The position numbers and the translations under genes are program-made. From NCBI RefSeq assembly GCF_000379185.1, contig NZ_KB900726.1, positions 145,555 through 209,554 of the forward strand: a stretch of DNA of 64,000 bases, written 5' to 3'. Source of the DNA: Capnocytophaga cynodegmi DSM 19736. GTDB taxonomy: Bacteria > Bacteroidota > Bacteroidia > Flavobacteriales > Flavobacteriaceae. The notes under the pieces were generated by a model. It was not told the origin of the DNA. It made no database searches and saw only the letters and a program-made list of their open reading frames with translations. Shown here piece by piece: positions 7,386-17,463 of the stretch (positions are counted from its first letter, which is position 1; each line of letters opens with the position of its first letter).

Positions 7386-9719
7386 CTACTCAATAATAAT
7401 TTCATCAATAAATAAAAACCCTAATTTTCCTTTGGCTTGTGTGTGCCAATTGGGAATGCTTTGTTCCGAAGCGATTTTTATTTTTACATAACGTGTCTTT
7501 GTTGGGTCGAACGACAAAGAATGTGTACGAATTTCGCTTTTGTGTCCTTCTGCTTCCTGTGGATAGGTTTCAGAGGCTACTTCCTGAAAATTTTTTCCGT
7601 CATCAGATATAGCTACGTAAAAACTACGAGCGTCGTAAATCCAATCGCCTGTAATAACATTCGCATTGAAAGCTACTTTTGAAATTTCAGTGGCATCTAC
7701 CAAATCAATTACGGCTTCCAAATCGTTTCCTGAGAAGGCAATCCAACGTCCAGTTCTGAAATTTTGGTCTCCTACACAGCCGTCCACCAAAGTAGAAGCT
7801 CCGCCGAACTTGTAGGAAGGATAAATTTCAGTTTTCATATCAATAGCTCTTGCTGTGGCTTTATTAAATTTGAAATCTTCAGAAAAAACACGCGTTTTTC
7901 CGCTTTCTCGAATTCCAATGGCACGTAATTGTGCATCCTTTCTAATTTTGATAGGCTCAGTATATTTTTCTGATTTTTCGGAAGGCTCACTTCCGTCCAA
8001 AGTGTAATAAACGGCGGCGTTATCAACGGTAGCAAAGGCAACTTCAATGGCTCCTTCCTTTTCTAAAGCAGTAATATCTGCCTTTAAATCAAAGATATGC
8101 GTAGCGTAATTGTATCCGTACAATTCGTAGATTTTAATGAGTGAAACCACACGTTGTAAGAAATCAGGATAGTTTTTCTTTTCGGGTTGTGTCCATTGTA
8201 CTTCGGCTAAGGCTGCATATCGAGGCAGAGCCATATATTGTACTTGTTTGAAAGTTTTTATGTATTCTGTCCAGATGTTAGCCTGTACGCCTAAGATGTG
8301 TTTTCTTTGCTCAGGAGTGAGTGCATCAGGGATAGGCTCGAAGCTGTATGCTCTTTCCACAGGAATATATCCTCCAATAGCAAGAGGTTCATTTTCAGTG
8401 TCTTTTGATTGATAGTAATCAAAATAAAGGAAAGACATTGGTGTCATAATGGCATCGTGTCCCGTTTGTGCGGCGAAAGTTCCTCCCTCAATACCTCTCC
8501 ACGACATCACAGTAGCATTCGGAGCAATGCCTCCTTCCAGAATTTCGTCCCAACCGATGATTTTTCTTCCTCTTTTAGCTAAAACTCGCTCAGCAAATGA
8601 AATAACGTGACTTTGCAGATATTCTTCAGCGGTGTGTTTATCGTCCTTTTTGATGCCTAATTCCTTGATTTTTAACTGACATTTAGGGCATTTTTCCCAA
8701 CGAACTTTGGGGCTTTCATCGCCACCAATATGAATGTATTCTGAAGGGAAAATATCAGCAACTTCATTTAAAATATCTTCAATGAATTTGTAAACTTTTT
8801 GATTTCCAGCACAAAGTACGTCGTCAGAAACTCCCCATTGCGTCCAAACTTCATACGGACCTCCTGTACAGCCCAGCTCAGGATACGTAGCCAAAACGGC
8901 TTGCATATGCCCAGGTAGGTCAATTTCAGGAATTACAGTAATATGTCGTTCTTTTGCGTAGGCTACAATTTCTTTAAGTTCTTCTTGAGTATAAAATCCT
9001 TCGTAAGGTTTTCCATCATACTTACCAGAATTTCTGCCAATTACAGTTTCTTTACGTTTTGAACCAATTTGAGTGAGTTCTGGATATTTTTTGCTTTCTA
9101 CTCGCCAACCTTGGTCATCTGTTAGATGCCAATGAAAAGTATTCATATTGTGCAAAGCCATTATATCCACGAAAATTTTGATAGAATCCAACGGGAAAAA
9201 ATGACGAGCTACATCCAAATGAGCCCCACGATACCCAAAACGGGGAGCATCTGAGATAGATATAAAGTCAATTTCAATCTCTTTAACTTTTTTTACAGGT
9301 ATTGCCTTTCGTAACGTTTGAATTCCATAAAAAACACCAGCTTCACTTGCTCCTTCAATAATGATGCCTTTCTCGTTTACAGTGAGCTGATAAGATTCTT
9401 TATTTTCAGAAGATTCACCTGTTCTTAGTTGAATAGTATTTTCTGTGTTTTCAATTTTAGAGGTAATGGTAAGAGCGATTCCTGTTTGTTTTTCAATGTA
9501 TTCTGATAGAAAAGTTGCATTTTTTTTCAGAATTTCATTGCTCTCAGGGTAGATAATTTTGGTGGAGTTGCTTAGTATAAAATGCCCTTCTTTATCATTA
9601 TTGATTTGTCTTGGTATTGGAATGATTTGAAAATCAGCTTTTGAGATTTCTTTTTTACTCTCACAAGAAATAATAAGCAGAGCTATTACTAAATAGGTTA
9701 GTGTAGATTTTATTTTCAT
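7386..9719 (-). CDS. GH20 beta-N-acetylhexosaminidase lipoprotein
   Basis: A 777-residue exoglycosidase that removes terminal GlcNAc or GalNAc from glycans. After a lipoprotein signal (LIISC, C19) come a GH20 N-terminal domain, the catalytic barrel with HWHLTDDQGWR and the catalytic pair in HIGGDESPKVRW, then a chitobiase C-terminal-like domain (AAVYYTLDGSEPS) and a terminal discoidin or F5/8-type region that may bind carbohydrate. The ATG at 9719 is chosen because it gives a clean signal peptide; ten extra codons upstream would spoil it. A TACCTTTG element lies at 9754-9747 on the minus strand. Residues CESKKE after the lipid cysteine only loosely resemble the Capnocytophaga surface-export signal. 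Confidence 0.92.
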   Translation of the reverse strand: MKIKSTLTYLVIALLIISCESKKEISKADFQIIPIPRQINNDKEGHFILSNSTKIIYPESNEILKKNATFLSEYIEKQTGIALTITSKIENTENTIQLRTGESSENKESYQLTVNEKGIIIEGASEAGVFYGIQTLRKAIPVKKVKEIEIDFISISDAPRFGYRGAHLDVARHFFPLDSIKIFVDIMALHNMNTFHWHLTDDQGWRVESKKYPELTQIGSKRKETVIGRNSGKYDGKPYEGFYTQEELKEIVAYAKERHITVIPEIDLPGHMQAVLATYPELGCTGGPYEVWTQWGVSDDVLCAGNQKVYKFIEDILNEVADIFPSEYIHIGGDESPKVRWEKCPKCQLKIKELGIKKDDKHTAEEYLQSHVISFAERVLAKRGRKIIGWDEILEGGIAPNATVMSWRGIEGGTFAAQTGHDAIMTPMSFLYFDYYQSKDTENEPLAIGGYIPVERAYSFEPIPDALTPEQRKHILGVQANIWTEYIKTFKQVQYMALPRYAALAEVQWTQPEKKNYPDFLQRVVSLIKIYELYGYNYATHIFDLKADITALEKEGAIEVAFATVDNAAVYYTLDGSEPSEKSEKYTEPIKIRKDAQLRAIGIRESGKTRVFSEDFKFNKATARAIDMKTEIYPSYKFGGASTLVDGCVGDQNFRTGRWIAFSGNDLEAVIDLVDATEISKVAFNANVITGDWIYDARSFYVAISDDGKNFQEVASETYPQEAEGHKSEIRTHSLSFDPTKTRYVKIKIASEQSIPNWHTQAKGKLGFLFIDEIIIE

Positions 9720-10025
9720 TAATCTTAAATTATTGGTTCGACCCGACAAAGGTAACCATTTTTTCTCTTAAATAAAACAAAAATTTTTTGAGTAGAGGAA
9801 ATGTTATAATGTAGTACATAAGCCAAATTGTTATTTGAAGATTTATAAAATAAAATCCTAAGTGTTTTTAGTATTTTTGAGTATGTTTCTGTTTGTTGAA
9901 AAATATTTATTATAAGTGTAAAAAAGTTGCGGAAAAATCATTATTTGGTTTTCTGTAATTAGCTTTGTTTTAGTATTTTAAAATAAATTTTTATTTAAAT
10001 TTAATGTTAAGTTTTTCCTTTTTTG

Positions 10026-10056
10026 TTTGCAGAATAAATATAATGATTTAATTTTG
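10026..10056 (+). promoter_or_regulatory. Promoter of the Ig-like/FGE-like gene
   Basis: TTTG at 10026-10029, 19 bases, then TAATTTTG at 10049-10056 followed by CCCCC: an exact consensus promoter. The remaining 9755-10025 is AT-rich, with nothing further recognised. Confidence 0.75.
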
Positions 10057-10108
10057 CCCCCAAAATCTAGAGAGAAAATAATAGTTTAATTAAATTTTAA
10101 ATTTTAGC

Positions 10109-12349
10109 ATGAGAAAAATTATTACTTATTTTGTGGCTTTTTTTGCATTAGTCACAAGCACAAATTGTGTGAAAGGGATTGAGTATGATGACCTTAAGTT
10201 GAGTACAGAAAAAGGCTCACTTAGAGTAGGGGAGAAGGTAACTTTCAAGATTACCTCTGGTAGTGGAGAGTATGACGTGATGAGTGCTCAGGAAAACGTT
10301 GTAAAGGTCTCGAAAACAGAGACTGAAGTGACACTAACAGGAATTAATAAAGGTGAAACAACAGTTAGTGTGGAGGATAAAGTTACTGGGCAAAAAATGG
10401 GAGTAAAAGTAACTATACATAGGGCTTTAGAAGATCTTTCACTTGATAAACCAGAGATTAGTGTAGCACCAAAAGAGTCTGGAATTTTGAATGTTAAGAC
10501 AGGAAATGGTGCTTATGAGCTAACTGTTACAAATACAAATATTGCAAAGGCTAGTATTTCTGGTTCAAAAATAACAATATCTGCGGTAGCTATTGGTTCA
10601 ACAACTTTAACTATTAAAGATAAAGAATCAAATAAAACCGTTCAGGTAAAAATTTCCGTAGTAGACAAATTGGCTTTGAGCAAGTCGGAATTGCTAATAA
10701 AGTCAAGTGGAGAAGAGGTTTTGTCTGTTATGGGAAGTGGTCACTATACTATAAAGAGTAGTGATGAGGCAATTGCCAAGGCGACTTTTTCCGCGAATAA
10801 ACTTACAATTAAAACAGGAAAAGCAGGAACTACTACAATCAGTGTGACCGATGTAAAAACAGGCAGATCTGCCGACGTTAAGATTATTGTTATTGCAGAT
10901 ATATCTCTTTCAAGAAGAGAAGTTACTATTGAAAGAGGTAAAAATAATCAAGACGTGGTAATTAGTTCTGGTAGTGGGGAATATACTATTTCTTCAGCTA
11001 ATTCAAATGTGGCAACAGCATCTATCTCTGGTGGAAAAGTGGTCATTAGAGGAGCTTCTCAAGGAACAACACAAATCCTCGTGAAAGATGGTAAAACAGG
11101 AAAAGTCGCAGAAGTAAGAGTGGTGGTGACTGTGGCAAACATTACCTTATCATCTTTGTCTGCTACATTAAGAGCAACAGAGACTACAAATATAAACATT
11201 TTGACAGGTAGCGGTAGTTACGAAGCAATATCAAGTGGTATTGCAGTTGCTACTGCTTCTATTAGTGGTAATAAAGTAGTTATCACAGGTAAGGCTATTG
11301 GATCAATAAAGGTTACTGTTAAAGATAAAATTACGGGTAAAGTAGTAGTTATTAATGTAAGTGTATCTGCAAAAAATAACATAAAATTAGCTCAAACGAC
11401 TACAGAAATAAAGGTAGGTGTCACTAGAAATGTGGTGATTAGCTCGGGAAGTGGTAATTATGTTGCAGTTTCTGGAAATACTGGAGTAGTAACAGCAAAT
11501 ATTTCAGGGAATGTGTTGATTGTTAAGGGTATTAAGTCTGGGAAGACAAATATAACAATTTCAAATGGTGTAGACAACCCTGCTGTTTTGAGTGTAAAGG
11601 TAGTGGCTCCAGCTCCTGTTGTTCCACCAACTTCTAACGGAAAAGATTTGGGTGAGTTAGCTTTTGTTGAAGGTGGAACTTTTCAAATGGGTACACCTTC
11701 AAGAGGAGAAGGAGATGAAATCTTACATACAGTAACTTTGAGTAGTTTTAAAATAAGCAAATATGAAATTACAAATACTCAATATGCTAAGTTTTTGACT
11801 GATAGAGGTAATCAAAGAGAGAATGGTGCAATATGGTATAAAGGGAAAGATATTGTTAAAGAAGGAAATAGTTTCAAAGCTAGAGCTGGTAGAGAAAATT
11901 ATCCAGTCGTGTTTGTTACCTGGCATGGAGCAAAAGCCTATGCAGAGTGGGTCGGTGGAAGTCTTCCTACCGAAGCACAGTGGGAGTATGCAGCTCGTGG
12001 AGGAAACAAAAGTAAAGGGTATACTTATTCAGGAAGTAATAATATTGGAGAAGTCGCTTGGTATTTAAATAATTCAAGAGGAAGACTTCATGAAGTTGGA
12101 ACTAAAAAACCAAATGAATTAGGAATATATGATATGAGTGGTAATGTTTGGGAATGGACAGCGGATCTGTATGGAAGGTACCCTATAACACCACAAACAG
12201 ATCCAATAGGAGCAACTACAGGAACAAATCGTGTGAGACGAGGAGCTAGTGCTTTCTGTACTCCTAATACCAATCGCGCTACAAACCGAAGCAATCGTCC
12301 ACCTAATGGAATTCGTCATAATCTTGGATTTAGAGTTGTGTTTAAATAA
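10109..12349 (+). CDS. Ig-like (BIG2) repeat protein with C-terminal SUMF1/FGE-like domain
   Basis: A 746-residue exported protein. The N-terminus is a signal peptide, possibly a lipoprotein one (STNC), although that lipobox is poor. Residues about 30-505 hold six bacterial Ig-like repeats of some 80 residues, each with a core such as SGSGEYDV, TGNGAYELT, SGSGEYTIS or SGSGNYVAV. Residues 513-746 are a formylglycine-generating-enzyme/sulfatase-modifying (SUMF1) domain: GGTFQMGT, SLPTEAQWEYAARGG, YDMSGNVWEWTADLY and a final LGFRVVFK. C717 sits in the usual first active-site cysteine region, but the position five residues on is Asn, so the FGE cysteine pair is incomplete and oxidase activity is doubtful. 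Many such domains in Bacteroidota are structural or binding modules (as in GldJ/GldK). A surface adhesin-like role is inference. It has its own promoter and terminator. Confidence 0.8.
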   Translation: MRKIITYFVAFFALVTSTNCVKGIEYDDLKLSTEKGSLRVGEKVTFKITSGSGEYDVMSAQENVVKVSKTETEVTLTGINKGETTVSVEDKVTGQKMGVKVTIHRALEDLSLDKPEISVAPKESGILNVKTGNGAYELTVTNTNIAKASISGSKITISAVAIGSTTLTIKDKESNKTVQVKISVVDKLALSKSELLIKSSGEEVLSVMGSGHYTIKSSDEAIAKATFSANKLTIKTGKAGTTTISVTDVKTGRSADVKIIVIADISLSRREVTIERGKNNQDVVISSGSGEYTISSANSNVATASISGGKVVIRGASQGTTQILVKDGKTGKVAEVRVVVTVANITLSSLSATLRATETTNINILTGSGSYEAISSGIAVATASISGNKVVITGKAIGSIKVTVKDKITGKVVVINVSVSAKNNIKLAQTTTEIKVGVTRNVVISSGSGNYVAVSGNTGVVTANISGNVLIVKGIKSGKTNITISNGVDNPAVLSVKVVAPAPVVPPTSNGKDLGELAFVEGGTFQMGTPSRGEGDEILHTVTLSSFKISKYEITNTQYAKFLTDRGNQRENGAIWYKGKDIVKEGNSFKARAGRENYPVVFVTWHGAKAYAEWVGGSLPTEAQWEYAARGGNKSKGYTYSGSNNIGEVAWYLNNSRGRLHEVGTKKPNELGIYDMSGNVWEWTADLYGRYPITPQTDPIGATTGTNRVRRGASAFCTPNTNRATNRSNRPPNGIRHNLGFRVVFK

Positions 12350-12372
12350 TATTTGAATATTCTTATTAAATA

Positions 12373-12409
12373 AAAAAACATCTTCCATAATGGAAGATGT
12401 TTTTTTATT
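12373..12409 (+). terminator. Intrinsic terminator after the Ig-like/FGE-like gene
   Basis: ACATCTTCCA pairs with TGGAAGATGT over a three-base loop, with A and T runs on either side. The stem including the A/T runs is about 15 bp. Confidence 0.85.
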
Positions 12410-12626
12410 TATAGGCTTTTTGAGTTTTGTTATTTCTCAGAGGTTAGAGCAATTTAATTTGAATTTATTATGATTTACAATACAACCATAAATTTAAGGA
12501 GAGGTTATATTAATGTAATAAAATAATTCTTTATTCTAATTGTGTATAAAAGTGTCTAATTGTAGATTTGAAATTTAATTGTATTTTTCTTCGCCTTTTA
12601 TAAACCATCTTCCAATTGTGATATAA

Positions 12627-12657
12627 TAAAAGGGTTGTTATTAAAACAACCCTTTTA
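12627..12657 (-). terminator. Terminator of the 635-residue POT transporter gene
   Basis: AAAAGGGTTGTT pairs with AACAACCCTTTT about 20 bp past the transporter stop on the minus strand. The 12410-12626 stretch between the two terminators is AT-rich with no gene seen. Confidence 0.75.
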
Positions 12658-12677
12658 TTGAAACATATTTCTAATTC

Positions 12678-14585
12678 TTATTTCACGCCGTGCATCCAAC
12701 GAGTAATGAATGGACCCATTAGGAATAACACTATACCACAACCGATGGCAATAAAGCCTAACATTGTGAATACAGAAAGTCCTTTATTAAGAGACTCCCC
12801 TTTGATGACGTTAACAATTGCCATTTCAGGAGATTTTTCAACTAAGCTCTCGTAGTCAGCAAAAGTAGCAACTTCTGTATTCACCTCACTTCCTTTGAAG
12901 GATAAAAACTCTTGTGAGGCAGATTTAATCATCTTTTGTTTTTTCATACCGCTGTAGTTTTCAGCCTCTTCTAGTGCCTCTTTGATTGCAACTACTGACT
13001 TAGCATATTGTTTTTGAGGATTTCTTTTGTTAATTTCATTTATAAAATCATCTGACACTAAAATAGCTTCAACAGATTGGTCTTCAAGTTTTGTTTTAAA
13101 TTTATTCTCAGATAAAACTGCCTTTAAATCTTGGTCAATATCCGAATTTTGGAATGCACTACTTTCAACTATTGTTTTTTCGTTTACTGTAGTAAGTTTA
13201 GAGATGTGTTTTCCTCCTTGATGTGCAATCGATGAAGACAAAAACCAAATTCCCATCATAAAAGCCACCATATGTTTAGGTGAAAGTTTCGTTACTAATG
13301 ACAAACCTACTGGTGAAAGCGTTAGTTCCCCAAGAGTGTGTAATAAATATAAGAAAACCATAAATATAGCAGGTACCATTCCTAATTTAGCGTAGCTACC
13401 ACCGAATTTAAGCACTAAGAAACCAAGCCCAAGCAATAGCAATCCTGTTCCAAATTTGTATGGAGCTGCTGGCTCTTTATTCAAATTAGATAGTTTTATC
13501 CATATCCAAGAGAAAATGGGAGCAAAAAGCATTATAAACAATGGATTGAATGATTGGAAGAAAGTTGTTTTAATTTCTGTACCAAAAATTTCTTTATGTA
13601 CATTACGTGCTGTAAATAAGTTAAGTGCTGAACCTGCCAACTCGAAGAATGTCCAAAATATAGTCGTAAACAAAAGTAATAACACCACAACCCAAATACG
13701 TTGTTTGGCAACCACTTCCATTTTACTTGCTTGATATAATAAATACCCGATGATAATAGCAGCTAAACTCGCTAATAAAACATCTACAACATCATTATAT
13801 TGAATTAAAATCCACGAAATTATAATTAGAACTACAATAGTAGCATAAGGAAGCACACTATTGGGAACGAAACTTACAACATTTTTAGTTGGTTTTTCAT
13901 CAGGAGTTAATCCTACATTCTCAAAAACACTTGTTCTGCTGGCGAAGAAGAATATAATGTATCCCAATAACATTCCAATACCGGCTGTTAAGAATCCATA
14001 TTGCCAACCTTCATTCTCCCCAATAGCACCACAAGTTAAAGGAGCTAAGAATGCACCCATATTGATTCCCATATAAAATAAAGTGAAGGCTCCGTCACGT
14101 CTTTTGTCTCCGTCAGCATAAAAACGACCAATCATTGAAGAGATATTCGGTTTGAAGAAACCGTTTCCTACCACAAGTAAAGCTAACCCGATGAAGAAAG
14201 TAGTTTGATTATTCATAAACAAAGTAAATTGTCCCGCTGCCATTAACAAAGCCCCGATGACAATTGCTTTGCGAAAACCAATAAGTTTATCAGCAAAGTA
14301 TCCGCCAAGTATTGGCGTGAGGTAAACTAATGCCCCATAAGCTCCGTAAATTCCGAAAGCTTTTGCATCATCAAACTGGAACCCGCCATCAATTAAGTTC
14401 GCAGTCATATAAAGGATAAGGAGTGCCCGCATACCATAGTAGCTGAAGCGTTCCCATAGTTCCACCATAAAAAGGGTAAAAAGGGCTTTAGGGTGAATTT
14501 TCCGGTTGGAGAAAATAACAAACCCTACCCATAGCGCAACTCCAAGCCACGCTATTAACATCAATTGATAATCTGGATTTAACAT
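12678..14585 (-). CDS. POT/PTR-family proton-coupled peptide transporter (with periplasmic insert)
   Basis: An inner-membrane symporter taking up di- and tripeptides with protons. The 635-residue protein has the POT signature ELWERFSYYGMRALL on its first helix, the second signature region GNGFFKPNISSMIGRFY, and about 12-14 membrane segments. It is longer than the typical 450-500 residues because of a hydrophilic insert of roughly 130 residues (from KLTTVNEKT to the GESLNKGL segment) between the last two helices. This insert is rich in Lys and Glu and predicted helical. A second POT gene lies immediately upstream, and both are near DPP-IV, a dipeptide-producing protease, which fits a peptide-based diet. 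Confidence 0.9.
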   Translation of the reverse strand: MLNPDYQLMLIAWLGVALWVGFVIFSNRKIHPKALFTLFMVELWERFSYYGMRALLILYMTANLIDGGFQFDDAKAFGIYGAYGALVYLTPILGGYFADKLIGFRKAIVIGALLMAAGQFTLFMNNQTTFFIGLALLVVGNGFFKPNISSMIGRFYADGDKRRDGAFTLFYMGINMGAFLAPLTCGAIGENEGWQYGFLTAGIGMLLGYIIFFFASRTSVFENVGLTPDEKPTKNVVSFVPNSVLPYATIVVLIIISWILIQYNDVVDVLLASLAAIIIGYLLYQASKMEVVAKQRIWVVVLLLLFTTIFWTFFELAGSALNLFTARNVHKEIFGTEIKTTFFQSFNPLFIMLFAPIFSWIWIKLSNLNKEPAAPYKFGTGLLLLGLGFLVLKFGGSYAKLGMVPAIFMVFLYLLHTLGELTLSPVGLSLVTKLSPKHMVAFMMGIWFLSSSIAHQGGKHISKLTTVNEKTIVESSAFQNSDIDQDLKAVLSENKFKTKLEDQSVEAILVSDDFINEINKRNPQKQYAKSVVAIKEALEEAENYSGMKKQKMIKSASQEFLSFKGSEVNTEVATFADYESLVEKSPEMAIVNVIKGESLNKGLSVFTMLGFIAIGCGIVLFLMGPFITRWMHGVK

Positions 14586-14677
14586 AGTATATTTATTATT
14601 ATATTAATTCATTATTGTGGTTTTATATTTACGGAGTAAATGTAAAAAAAATATAGAATAAATCATTTTATTATTCA

Positions 14678-16339
14678 TTATTTTACTCCTTTTTCTTTCA
14701 AAGCTCGATTGAGAGACTTCAATATAGAAAGACCTATCAGTGTAGCTATTAATAATAAACCGAAGTTTACCCAAAAGAATGTAGATTTGTGTTCGTATCC
14801 GTACCACATTCCGGCAAGTACGCCCGAAAGTTTATTTCCAATGGCTGTTGACAAGAAAAATCCTCCCATCATAAGAGCAGTAATACGAGGCGGAGAAAGT
14901 TTTGATACTAATGAAAGCCCCATAGGTGAGAGGCAAAGTTCTCCCAAAGTAATAACACCATAGGCAACAACTAACCATAATGCTGAAGCTTTCACCATTC
15001 CGTTGTCAGAGGCATATACGGCAGCTACCATCACAAGGCAACTCAATGCAGAAATGAACATTCCTAATACAATTTTTGCAGGAGTAGTTGGTTCGCTTCC
15101 TCTTTTACGTAAAAACATAAATAAACCTACTACCAAAGGTGTGAAAACAATTACCCAAAATGGATTAATTGACTGAAACAACTCTGGATTATATAAAAAC
15201 ACTTTCTGATTAGGGTTCTCAGTTAGTTTAGCTTTTTGTTTCTCTGGAATATTTCTGAAATAGATGTCTTTTCCTATTTCTTTCTTAGGCTTATCGTTTT
15301 CATCTTTTACAATTCTATATTCCGAATCGTACATAGTTATTTCCTTGTCTTGAAAATCTTTTACTTCAACAAGATAAATACTTTCCATAGGTTTCTCTAT
15401 AGAGGTTGGCACACTTCGGTCAGTATAATACTTCGCCCACGTGGTAAGTACAGTTCCGTTTTGTTTGAAAACCGCCCAAAACATTAAACTTACTGCAAAG
15501 ATTGCTAATAATGCACCAATAGGTTTTTTATCGCTCTGACTGGCACGTGCATATAATGAGAAATAAAAGAAAATTACTGGAATACAAGCAAAAATGAAAG
15601 CATCTGTACTATCACTTCCTAAAATGTTTCCTGGAATTACCCAACCAATCACACCCGTTATAATAGCTGGTAAAAATACCTTTACAAGAACTGAAGTAAT
15701 GGTTGTATCGCCTTCCTGTACTGGTTTTAAAACGTTTGCGTGAATGATGTGTTTTCTTCCTAAGGTAAAGATAATCAATCCTAAGAACATTCCAACACCT
15801 GCAGTTATGAATGCTTCACTCCACCCAAATTTGTTACGCATAAAGGCAGCAATGATATTACAAATAAATGCACCAATATTAATTCCCATATAGAATATAT
15901 TATATCCTGCATCTTTGTTTTCTCGGTATGGCTCTTCGGAATAAAGATTTCCTAAGAGTGTAGAAATACTTGGCTTGAAGAATCCATTACCTACGATGAT
16001 TAATCCCATTGAGGTATAAAACATTGAAAGGTCTTGGAAGAGTCCTAAACCTATGTATCCCAATCCCATTAAACTTCCTCCAATGTAAATAGCTTTTACG
16101 TATCCTAAAATTCTATCAGCTAAAAATCCTCCTAAAAAGGGAGTAAGATACGTAAGTGCAATGAATGTTCCAAAAATATCATAGGCATTTTTATCATCTA
16201 TGGCAAGACCTCCTGTATTTTTAGGGTCAATCATATATAAAACAAAAATTCCGAGCATTAAATAATACCCAAAACGTTCCCACATTTCTGTGAAAAATAA
16301 ATAAAATAGTCCCTTAGGGTGTTTTCTGTTATTCGTCAT
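14678..16339 (-). CDS. POT/PTR-family proton-coupled peptide transporter
   Basis: A second peptide:proton symporter, 553 residues. It opens with FYLFFTEMWERFGYYLMLG, the POT ExxERFxYY motif, and has GNGFFKPSISTLLGNLY and GELCLSPMGLSLVSKLSP. A hydrophilic insert of about 90 residues (from YYTDRSVPT to the NPELFQSINP segment) sits in the middle of the protein, unlike the C-terminal insert of its neighbour. The two genes are 92 bp apart on the same strand and probably arose by an old duplication or were brought together for joint expression. Substrate preference cannot be told from sequence. Confidence 0.9.
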   Translation of the reverse strand: MTNNRKHPKGLFYLFFTEMWERFGYYLMLGIFVLYMIDPKNTGGLAIDDKNAYDIFGTFIALTYLTPFLGGFLADRILGYVKAIYIGGSLMGLGYIGLGLFQDLSMFYTSMGLIIVGNGFFKPSISTLLGNLYSEEPYRENKDAGYNIFYMGINIGAFICNIIAAFMRNKFGWSEAFITAGVGMFLGLIIFTLGRKHIIHANVLKPVQEGDTTITSVLVKVFLPAIITGVIGWVIPGNILGSDSTDAFIFACIPVIFFYFSLYARASQSDKKPIGALLAIFAVSLMFWAVFKQNGTVLTTWAKYYTDRSVPTSIEKPMESIYLVEVKDFQDKEITMYDSEYRIVKDENDKPKKEIGKDIYFRNIPEKQKAKLTENPNQKVFLYNPELFQSINPFWVIVFTPLVVGLFMFLRKRGSEPTTPAKIVLGMFISALSCLVMVAAVYASDNGMVKASALWLVVAYGVITLGELCLSPMGLSLVSKLSPPRITALMMGGFFLSTAIGNKLSGVLAGMWYGYEHKSTFFWVNFGLLLIATLIGLSILKSLNRALKEKGVK

Positions 16340-16461
16340 AGTATATAATATTCATTTTTATTTAATTATTCTTTATTTTTTAGTAAACTGAGTAAGTTTC
16401 AATTCTTTTCTTATAGTGATTCAATTTATATGACTTTTATAAATAGAATGCATTAAGTTTT

Positions 16462-17127
16462 TTAACTTTTAGCAGCCTTTGCAAATTCATTCAGGTTATT
16501 GTATAAAGAAATCCACTCCCCAGCATCAAACATCAATGTGACGAAACTTAAAAATCTGCGTAAATCTCCTTCCAATTCCTTGCGTTGTTTTGTAGCAGAG
16601 GTTTGTTTACGAAGTTCCGCATTGGCTTGAGCTTGTTCGTTATAAAGTAATTTAAACGCTTCTTGTTTTGTTTTTAAATTCTCAAAAGCAATTTCAAGTG
16701 ATAAGTTTTTTATGTATTTCTGGTTCTCATCAGATGAAAGTGCTTCGATGATTTTTCCTATTCTGATGGTTTGTTCTCCGTACGAGAGTTGCTCTTTTTT
16801 AAGTTTATTTATTTGAAAATGATTGTAGAGTGCAATAGCATCATTAACATTAGGAGCAGAAGAAACACGCACGTAACCTGAAAGAAATATTTTCATATCT
16901 GAAAAAGCCTTTTCACGCTCTCTGTTTGCTTGAGCTACAGTGTTTCCTTTTCCGCTAAATGTTTTCTTTGAAACTACGTCGTAATATTTTTGATATGAAA
17001 TTTTTAATTTATTCATAAACAAATGTGTTTTTGCTTCATCAATGTTTGATTTTTCTACACATTCAATTACTCTTTCTGTAAGAGCAGCCAAATCTTTTGT
17101 TGATAATTTTCTGTAATTGACTTTCAT
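16462..17127 (-). CDS. DUF6261-like hypothetical protein
   Basis: A 221-residue, largely alpha-helical soluble protein with no signal peptide. It begins MKVNYRKLSTKDLAALTERV and is rich in Lys, Glu and Gln with long amphipathic helices, as in the Bacteroidota DUF6261 family, to which I assign it from memory of that family's helical pattern and KLSTKDL-like start. No catalytic motif is visible. It is flanked by AT-rich spacers and not clearly part of an operon. The 17128-17463 spacer is extremely AT-rich, with repeated GTTTAAA-like words and nothing else recognised. Function is unknown. Confidence 0.6.
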   Translation of the reverse strand: MKVNYRKLSTKDLAALTERVIECVEKSNIDEAKTHLFMNKLKISYQKYYDVVSKKTFSGKGNTVAQANREREKAFSDMKIFLSGYVRVSSAPNVNDAIALYNHFQINKLKKEQLSYGEQTIRIGKIIEALSSDENQKYIKNLSLEIAFENLKTKQEAFKLLYNEQAQANAELRKQTSATKQRKELEGDLRRFLSFVTLMFDAGEWISLYNNLNEFAKAAKS

Positions 17128-17463
17128 TTTGTAAATATTTTAGTTATTATTTAGTTAATCGTTTAAATTTGTTTGTTGATATGGAACTTTTTATGTTTAT
17201 TTCATAGAGTGTTATAAGTTTAATTTGCTATTTTAAACTAAATTCATCTTATGATTTTAATTTAATTTTGTATTTTGTAATGTTTCTTTTGATGAAATTA
17301 GTTTAAATAGTTTATTTTTATTTATCTCATTAAGTGTATTTAGTTTAAACTACAATTATAAATTAATTTCTTTTGTGTAATAAGTTTGTTTGAATTTATT
17401 TCTGTTTAAAATATTTTTTAGAATAATATTTTTAATTTAGATATATTCAAATTTTAAAATGTT

